64,000 bases of DNA, from NCBI RefSeq assembly GCF_000234665.1, contig NC_018312.1, forward strand, positions 739,791 through 803,790, in the 5' to 3' direction. This stretch comes from Leishmania mexicana MHOM/GT/2001/U1103. Taxonomy: Eukaryota > Euglenozoa > Kinetoplastea > Trypanosomatida > Trypanosomatidae. Position 1 is the stretch's first letter. The number at the start of each line of letters is the position of its first letter. This document shows, piece by piece, positions 58,249 to 64,000 of the stretch. Position numbers and translations under genes: made by a program. A model generated the notes under the pieces. It searched no databases, had not been told where the DNA came from, and was given only the letters and a program-made list of their open reading frames with translations.

Positions 58249-60522
58249 CTACTTCTTTCTATACGTTGCAAGCTCCATGACACGGATGTCGGCTGTGTCT
58301 TCCGTCTTGGGAAAAGCCACCGGAATGGACACCGTCTTGCCCACCTGCTCTACCGCGTCACTGCCGCCGAGCAGGCGGAAGATCTCTGTTTGACAGTTGC
58401 CCGTGAACGTAGTCAAGGGGTCAGTCAAGTACGTGTTGTCCTGCCTGCCAGCGTCCTCGGCGTTTTTCTTGATGTTATCCCAGTCGTAGTCGCCACCAAT
58501 CACGAGAAGACCACCCTTTGCGACACGGTTGAGCAGGTGGGCAGGAATGGCACTTGGTTGGTAACTGCGCTCCAAGCAATTCCAGCACACCACCAGCGAG
58601 AAGTCAGAGAGATGGTCGTGCAGGTTTGTGGGGTCGGACTGAAAGAAGGTGGCGCGCTTGAGGGTCGGTCCCCACTGGAAGTCCTCGCACTTCACAGTAT
58701 GGGCAGTGCGCACCCCGTCGGCAGAGCTCTCGACGCTGTACTGGCACTCGCCGCGCTCGCGAATGGCGAAGCAAGGCATCAGACGGCGCGCCGTGTAGTC
58801 GACGCCAAGCACCTGTTGAAAGGAGGTCGTCAGCTCGAATGCGATGCGGCCGCCTCCGCATGCAATGTCCATTGCTCTCACCGCTGGCACCGTGGCATGC
58901 TCGGCGAACATCCTCTTGGCATACTCGGCGATCGCAACACATCCGTTTGGCAAGCCCTGGAAAGAGTCGCGGAAACAGGTGTCGGTGATGACATCCACCT
59001 CGGGATCGAGACCAAGAAAACAGCACTTGCTCTGCGGCTCAAGTGCATCAGGTCCCTCCACGTAGCGCAAGCCAATGTACTGGAAGAAGTGGCGGCGAAA
59101 GGCAAAGCGGGCGTCCCGGGTGGCCATATTGCCGGTACTCGCCCACGTGCCACCCTTCATGCACGCGTGCTGGCCATCGAATGTCGGGAGAGAGAAGTCA
59201 TCATAAAAGGGATGAACCCGATACCCGGGGTAGGGGTGAACGCGGGTCTCGCAATGCTGCCACACGTTGCCGATCACGTCATACAAGTCGCCGTGCTTGA
59301 ACTTGTTAACGGGACAGCTGCTCTGGTAGTGCTCAAGGCTGATGTTTCCAGGCGCCTTCTCACCCCACTCCAGCTGGTCCTTTCCGATGTACCGGTCAAA
59401 CAGCAGCGTCCACTCCTCCTCGGTCAGCATGCGAATCCTCTTGCCCAGCTGCTCGCTCTTGAAGGAACAGAAGGCGTGAGCCTCGAGGTTGTTGAGCTCG
59501 CATGGCCAGTCCCACGGCAGATCGATCAGCTCCGTCTGAAGACGCAGCGCAAAGCCGCTTGGGCGGGTCTCGTCACGCACCCAGAACCACGGGTGCTCCG
59601 GTTTTTTCCACTGCACCCACCTCCAGCCCTCTTCGTCCCAGTACCGCTGCACATTGTATCCGTCTGCCTTCATAAACGTGAAGAACTCAACGTTGGAGAC
59701 GATAAACTTGCTCACCTTGAAAGGCGCCACCTCCACCATGTTGCATCCATTCGCGTAGTCGCAGTCCCAGCCGTACACATGCGAGTTCGGCATGCGGCCC
59801 ATCTGTACTTTGCCGCCCGCGATGGGCACGAGGTCGTTGATTGGGGCTCGAGTGCCTGCGTCGGGGCAGCGCTGCCAGATGTCAGACATGACCGTAGAAA
59901 TATATTTCATTGGCAACTCGCGGACGTGCACGGAGACGGTCTCGAAGTGAATGCGCTCATGCTCGGCGCACATCAGCATCACCCACCAGAAAGCGTTGGC
60001 GTCATTATCGGTGCTGTTTGCCAGTGTCAGCGGCATCTTGAGGGGAAACTTGCCGCTTGACATGAGCTGGTCAATGCGGTCGCGCACCTGGCGACGGTAC
60101 TCGCACACCGTCTCCACGGTAGGCCAGGAGTAGTGCGCCACGTTCAAATCATCCCAGCTCATTTCATCGACGCCGATGGCGCACATTTTCTCAAGCCCCG
60201 GGTTGATGCGCTCCGTTAGGCCAGCCACGCGGAGCTTATTGATATAGAAGCATGCGGTGTGGCCGTAGTAGAAGATCATGGGATGGCGAAGTTTGTGAAT
60301 GGGCGGCATAAGGAAGGACTCCTCATATGCAAGGCAGTCGAAAACCCTCTCGAACAGCTCCATTGTGTTGTGAACGTAGTTTCGGATCTCCTCCATCTTG
60401 GCCGCTGGGTCGCCGCTGTCAACTGTCGGCATGCGTTGCGAGAACAAGTTGCGAGGGGTTGCGAGTTTATAGCGCTCCTCGGCCTCTTGGCCGCTGTAGT
60501 GATGAAGGTGCACCGCCTTCAT
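58249..60522 (-). CDS. OVOA: Ovothiol synthase OvoA (5-histidylcysteine sulfoxide synthase plus methyltransferase)
   Basis: The 757-residue product has the three-part OvoA layout. A DinB-like N-terminal domain (about 40-200) carries His88 in the stretch YYGHTACFYINKL and the iron-binding HX3HXE motif HERIHFE at 188-194, matching the three-histidine non-haem iron site of EgtB/OvoA enzymes. A formylglycine-generating-enzyme-like domain (about 230-490) follows, with PIAGGKVQMGRM and GNVWQHCETRVHPYPGY. The C-terminal part (about 520-750) is an S-adenosylmethionine methyltransferase with MDIACGGGRIAFE. The enzyme oxidatively couples cysteine to histidine C5; after lyase cleavage, the same protein methylates the imidazole to ovothiol A. 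The ATG at 60522 opens the fold and lies about 13 bases after a predicted acceptor AG; a longer open frame upstream crosses a TA microsatellite. Confidence 0.95.
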   Translation of the reverse strand: MKAVHLHHYSGQEAEERYKLATPRNLFSQRMPTVDSGDPAAKMEEIRNYVHNTMELFERVFDCLAYEESFLMPPIHKLRHPMIFYYGHTACFYINKLRVAGLTERINPGLEKMCAIGVDEMSWDDLNVAHYSWPTVETVCEYRRQVRDRIDQLMSSGKFPLKMPLTLANSTDNDANAFWWVMLMCAEHERIHFETVSVHVRELPMKYISTVMSDIWQRCPDAGTRAPINDLVPIAGGKVQMGRMPNSHVYGWDCDYANGCNMVEVAPFKVSKFIVSNVEFFTFMKADGYNVQRYWDEEGWRWVQWKKPEHPWFWVRDETRPSGFALRLQTELIDLPWDWPCELNNLEAHAFCSFKSEQLGKRIRMLTEEEWTLLFDRYIGKDQLEWGEKAPGNISLEHYQSSCPVNKFKHGDLYDVIGNVWQHCETRVHPYPGYRVHPFYDDFSLPTFDGQHACMKGGTWASTGNMATRDARFAFRRHFFQYIGLRYVEGPDALEPQSKCCFLGLDPEVDVITDTCFRDSFQGLPNGCVAIAEYAKRMFAEHATVPAVRAMDIACGGGRIAFELTTSFQQVLGVDYTARRLMPCFAIRERGECQYSVESSADGVRTAHTVKCEDFQWGPTLKRATFFQSDPTNLHDHLSDFSLVVCWNCLERSYQPSAIPAHLLNRVAKGGLLVIGGDYDWDNIKKNAEDAGRQDNTYLTDPLTTFTGNCQTEIFRLLGGSDAVEQVGKTVSIPVAFPKTEDTADIRVMELATYRKK

Positions 60523-60534
60523 CTGTGTCTCGAA

Positions 60535-60597
60535 CTCCAGTAAACAGAACACGTTCGTGCAGCCAAATAAAAAAAGAACAAGCAAACAATGAAAGTA
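60535..60597 (-). promoter_or_regulatory. Predicted spliced-leader acceptor for OvoA
   Basis: A T-rich tract on the minus strand (plus 60564-60597) is followed by the first AG at 60535-60536, about 13 bases before the ATG. Confidence 0.4.
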
Positions 60598-60608
60598 ATT
60601 GACAAATG

Positions 60609-60625
60609 TATATATATATATATAT
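60609..60625. repeat. TA microsatellite in the 5' flank of OvoA
   Basis: A TA run of about 17 bases beginning 87 bases upstream of the ATG at 60522, just upstream of the pyrimidine tract. Confidence 0.9.
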
Positions 60626-61808
60626 TCTATTCCGAAGTTGGACGAATTTTGCCAGAAGACAGAGGACACACACACACACCCAACCCGTTGGGCCTCAGTG
60701 GAGGGAGGAGGGGCACGGAAAGTAAAATCGACGGCGAAAAAAAAGGTAAGAAGTGTTAGACTCCCCGAAGAAAGGAAAGCACACTCAAAAAAGTCGCCTT
60801 TACCTGAGTGAAAGGGAAACTGAGAGAAGAGGAAAAGAAGAGAGAGAACGATGTCACGAGAGAGGCATGATGCATTGCGATCCATGTGATCCCAACCCTT
60901 CCTGGCTGATGAGCTTCCCCTTGCCGTGGACGAGTATACCGATCTAGTATCCCTTTGCCCGCGACCGCGATACCTCTGGCGCTGGCACAGCTATCCGTGA
61001 GAATCCTGTTGTTTTCACGTTCCCATCGGGTAACCCTACACACGAACAGGTAGACTTACGTATCCCCCTTTTCCGTCACCCAAGGATCCCGCTGTCATTG
61101 GTGGGGAATCGAGGGGAGGGGAGGGTTGGGGGAAAACGCAAACGCCTGTCATGACACCATTCCTCGAGATCTGAACCGAGCAGAGGAATAAAGTGAAGAA
61201 AAGATACGTGCGTGGTGAGGCATGGCATTGGAATCGCGGAAAGTGCCTTGATTCACTCACTCACTCATCATCATCACATCGGCATATCGTCTTTTTTATG
61301 AGACTTTGGCTCATCCCTCCCTCTTCCCCTCCTGTCATAAGCTCTCAACGAAAAAAAAAAAACGAGAGCGAGGACGAAGGCCAAGAGACGGACGAGAAAG
61401 GGAAAGCATGAGCAGAGGTCCAAGGAAAACCAACGGTGCGGGCGTAGGATCTGCGGTACTTGCTAGCAAATATATATATATATGTATTATTGTAAAGCCA
61501 CCACCAGTTAACGTGTGCTGGAAAGAACATTCCTGGCATCTCGAAAAAGTGTCCCGAGGTGATGTGCCTGAGCGCAATAGCGCCAGGTGCCGTGCGGGAA
61601 TGCGCAGGCACAGCTTGAAATCGTTAATTGTGCATTCGAGGAATCGATGCAGTGTCTGGGCCGTAAGAGGAAGCAGCAAAATCAATGAGCAGAGAGAGAG
61701 AGAGAGTGGTGCTCGCAGTAAGGCAGAACCTTCCATCAGCGCGCGCATGTCCCTGGAGAAAGGAAAAGAGCAAGGGGGAAAAAAGCCATTCGCGAGCACA
61801 CAACCGTA

Positions 61809-62336
61809 TCACGAGAAGAAGACATGCAACAGTGTGTAGAGCTCACTCAACTCCGTAGCTAGCAGCTTCTTGCGGGCTTCTAGAGTGGTTGATGACTCCG
61901 TTTGTGTGCACTTGGTGGAGCGATGAGCCAGCTCTGTGGGCCGTATGCGCTCAGCCGTGGCAAAGGGTACAACAAGAGAGCCGGTAGAGCAAGAAACACC
62001 GTACAAGTTGAGCTTGTGATTCTCAAACCTACATGGAAGTGTCATTGGTTGTGTTGCCTCCTTTTGCGTGCTGCTGGTTTCTTGGATCGCGCAGTTGTCG
62101 AGTACACTGCGCTGGCCGAGCTTTTCCAACAGCGCCGTGCTCCGTTTCACCAGGACAGCGTAGTCGCTGTCATCCTCAGACGCTTCCTCTGGGGTAGATG
62201 TGAAAGGTATGGCGCTTTTGCTGCAGTGCACGTGGTGCCGTGCCTCACGTCCGGGGATCGCGGCCGAGTCGTCCTCATCGTCTTTAGCTGCCGCTTCTGG
62301 CGCGCTCCCTCTTTGACGTTTCCTGGCGACGTCCAT
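61809..62336 (-). CDS. 175-aa protein of unknown function
   Basis: The product starts MDVARKRQRGSAPEAAAKDD, a basic patch followed by an acidic run, then has a helix near residues 55-75 with DYAVLVKRSTALLEKLGQRS and a C-terminal helix with LEARKKLLATELSELYTLL. Composition is coding-like throughout, but no domain is recognised. The KRQR patch could serve nuclear import; this is speculation. It stands between the transporter and OvoA. The ATG at 62336 is the first in frame; the upstream extension has only a TTG. Confidence 0.55.
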   Translation of the reverse strand: MDVARKRQRGSAPEAAAKDDEDDSAAIPGREARHHVHCSKSAIPFTSTPEEASEDDSDYAVLVKRSTALLEKLGQRSVLDNCAIQETSSTQKEATQPMTLPCRFENHKLNLYGVSCSTGSLVVPFATAERIRPTELAHRSTKCTQTESSTTLEARKKLLATELSELYTLLHVFFS

Positions 62337-62884
62337 TCTGCACTGTTGTCCTTTTTTTCTTCGGAGGGGCAGTGAGTGCTCTGACACTGGGTAGCGTGCG
62401 CCCCTCCTGGGAAACAATGGGTTCTTGTCAGTGAGACCTTGAGCCTTCGCAGAAGCAGTGGGGATCCCCAGATGACGAACAAGTAACAGTGACCCCTATG
62501 AAGAAAACAAGTACGCGGAGCAGAGCAGGTGTCGAGAAAAAAAACGAAAAACAAAAATCAAGTGGCTGCACCACGGCAAACGGTTTTGGAGAACATGCAT
62601 ACTTGGATAAGCGAGGAGAAGTGCGAAACACCGCCCATCGATTGTGAGGCCCCTGTGGCAGACTTTGCCTTCGCCTCCCCTGTTTCACGGCCAGATGCAC
62701 GACCGCATCAAGGAGTCATTTGGTGTAAGCAAAAGTAGGGGGTCGAAAGTGTCTGCGAGCATGGTTTCGCTTCACGTATTCGAAAGTTGAAAAGGCAAGC
62801 GCTTTGTGGGCGTTCCATCCCTTTACGTATACTCGAGTGCATTGTTTGGATACGTGCGGAGCAGCAGCAGGGACTTCGAATGGA
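62337..62884. other. Intergenic: transporter 3' flank
   Basis: No supported gene; an A-rich stretch near 62535-62560 and otherwise mixed sequence. Confidence 0.6.
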
Positions 62885-64000
62885 CTAGGCACTCCTCAGT
62901 GACCACAAGACAAGTAGAAGCCCCATCATGGAAGCACCCAAAACGGCTAGAATCAAGGCGGAAGACGCGACAGACTCATTTTCCAGCCCCTCCACGGCGA
63001 GATAGTCGTCGCCGGTGTAGCAGTAGGAGGTGTTCCCAGCCCCGTCGCACTGGAATGATTTACCATGTAGCCAAGTATAGATCACGGCACCGTATCCCCA
63101 CCGCAGGATGCTGAGAACGCCGAGAAGAGGCGGAAGTGTGCGCAGGTTCAGGAGAAACCCTGAGAAAATGATGCTGTATCCAAAGTACGCGTACGAGACC
63201 CACGTCACCCACCGCCGCGAGGGAAGCAGAGTAACCAAATACTGAAACGCAGCGTGGGTGCAGGTGACGAGGCCAACCAATATGGCCAGTGAGTACGACG
63301 AGCGCAAGACGAATAGCACAAATGGCAGGAAGAGGGCCAAGTAGACGCTGCGGATGAGCACAATGCGGATGCAGAGACACACGATAAAGCTCAGAGGGCC
63401 GTACAGCTTTCGCTTCCGGTGGCCGAGAGCAACGCGGAGTTGGTCACGCATGCTCTCGATCGCGGCAAGGTTCGAAAAAAGGACAAGCACAAATGCTATA
63501 AAGATGAGCCCGCGGATGTTGTACATGCCACCTTGATTCTCTGGCTGCGAGTGCACCGCGACAGTGAGAACGATCAGCCCGATGGAAAGGAACGCAACGC
63601 CCAACAGAAGCTCAGGATCCGCCGCAATCTGCTTTAGTGTGTACCTGAGCAGCACACCAAAGCGCCAGAGGCCATGTGGTAGTGCACGGGGTGGAGGAGG
63701 CAGGGCGTGCGTTGTGGTAGCGCTTCGAGCGTTGGCAGAGTCCAGCGATGAAAGGAGAGCCGCATGCACTGCTGAGTCGTAGTACTTGGCGGCGTAGAAC
63801 ATGGTCTGCGACTCACTCTCGGCCCACTCCACCGCCAAGTCCATCAGGTCTCCGCTGGTCGCCACTTCCACAACGGCGCTGGTTGACACTCTACCCCCTT
63901 CAGACCTACGGCAGTAGAGCGGTGCCGGCGGCGGCGTGCCATTCAGGTCGTCCATCAGAAAAACGGGCGACGAAAGTCGCGGTGGCGTGCATATGACTGA
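62885..64000 (-). CDS. ABCG-type ABC transporter, C-terminal membrane half (5' end beyond window)
   Basis: The frame is open through the right edge, so this is the C-terminal 371 residues of a longer gene. Six hydrophobic spans with ABC2/ABCG character are visible, including LLLGVAFLSIGLIVLTVAV, GLIFIAFVLVLFSNLAAI, IIFSGFLLNLRTLPPLLGVL and ALILAVLGASMMGLLLVLW. The re-entrant FSGFLLNL and the Cys-bearing loop before the last span (FQCDGAGNTSYCYTG) are typical of ABCG transporters, which move lipids or drugs across membranes. In frame upstream of the first ATG in the window, VICTPPRLSSPVFLMDDL occupies the place of the H-loop of an ABCG ATPase domain (VxTIHQPSSxVFxxxDxL) but lacks its histidine. 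If that reading is wrong, the ATG at 63955 could start a membrane-only protein, which I think less likely. Confidence 0.8.
   Translation of the reverse strand, partial: SVICTPPRLSSPVFLMDDLNGTPPPAPLYCRRSEGGRVSTSAVVEVATSGDLMDLAVEWAESESQTMFYAAKYYDSAVHAALLSSLDSANARSATTTHALPPPPRALPHGLWRFGVLLRYTLKQIAADPELLLGVAFLSIGLIVLTVAVHSQPENQGGMYNIRGLIFIAFVLVLFSNLAAIESMRDQLRVALGHRKRKLYGPLSFIVCLCIRIVLIRSVYLALFLPFVLFVLRSSYSLAILVGLVTCTHAAFQYLVTLLPSRRWVTWVSYAYFGYSIIFSGFLLNLRTLPPLLGVLSILRWGYGAVIYTWLHGKSFQCDGAGNTSYCYTGDDYLAVEGLENESVASSALILAVLGASMMGLLLVLWSLRSA

Larger units (their letters stand above)
60523..61808. other. Intergenic: 3' flank of the 175-aa gene and 5' flank of OvoA
   Basis: No supported gene. TA runs at 60609-60625 and 61471-61483, CA run near 60668-60680, purine blocks near 60815-60850 and 61360-61400. 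Confidence 0.7.

Noticed and set aside
58201..60060. 619-codon open frame on the plus strand opposite OvoA
   Set aside because: Antisense shadow of a GC-rich gene with strong codon bias; the protein has no domain character, while the minus strand encodes all three OvoA domains.

Overview
The window looks like a nuclear chromosome segment of a Leishmania-type trypanosomatid. Long intronless GC-rich genes all lie on the minus strand. They are separated by 0.5-3 kb spacers full of purine/pyrimidine tracts and CA/GT, TA and poly-G/C microsatellites, as expected of one polycistronic transcription unit processed by trans-splicing and polyadenylation. Three near-identical ~0.5 kb dispersed repeats sit in 3' flanks, as SIDER-type retroposons do in Leishmania. 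The genus call is inference from this architecture and from gene content (Ku70, OvoA, very long coiled-coil kinesin). No strand switch, tRNA, rRNA or CRISPR array was recognised.

Transcription runs from high to low coordinates. In that order: an ABCG-type transporter entering from the right edge (62885-64000); a 175-aa unknown protein; OvoA, the ovothiol synthase (58249-60522), with a repeat copy just after its stop; a 574-aa membrane protein with a mitochondrial-like N-terminus; a 440-aa unknown protein with a repeat copy in its 3' flank; a 1730-aa kinesin; a 547-aa unknown protein with the third repeat copy in its 3' flank; two related coiled-coil proteins (994 and 628 aa); a 108-aa Cys-rich protein; a ~2.5 kb stretch that looks like decayed coding sequence; a zinc-less MDR quinone oxidoreductase; a 721-aa putative mitochondrial protein with an SseB-like fold signature; a 197-aa protein made of five ~40-aa repeats; a 1898-aa protein with three tandem cyclic-nucleotide-binding-like domains; Ku70; and a Ser/Ala-rich unknown gene that leaves the window at the left edge.

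Neighbouring genes do not form a pathway, which is normal for kinetoplastid gene clusters. Two pairings carry meaning: the adjacent 628/994-aa proteins share an N-terminal architecture and probably arose by duplication, and the three dispersed repeats each lie where they would enter the 3' UTR of the gene upstream, including OvoA. Start codons were chosen as the first ATG downstream of a plausible pyrimidine tract plus AG on the minus strand, so several 5' ends are shorter than the maximal open frames. The most unusual items are the internal repeat families in the 197-aa and 994-aa proteins, the multi-CNB protein, the kinesin C-terminal zinc finger, the aberrant H-loop of the transporter, the alternative 3' end of one repeat copy, and the decayed region.
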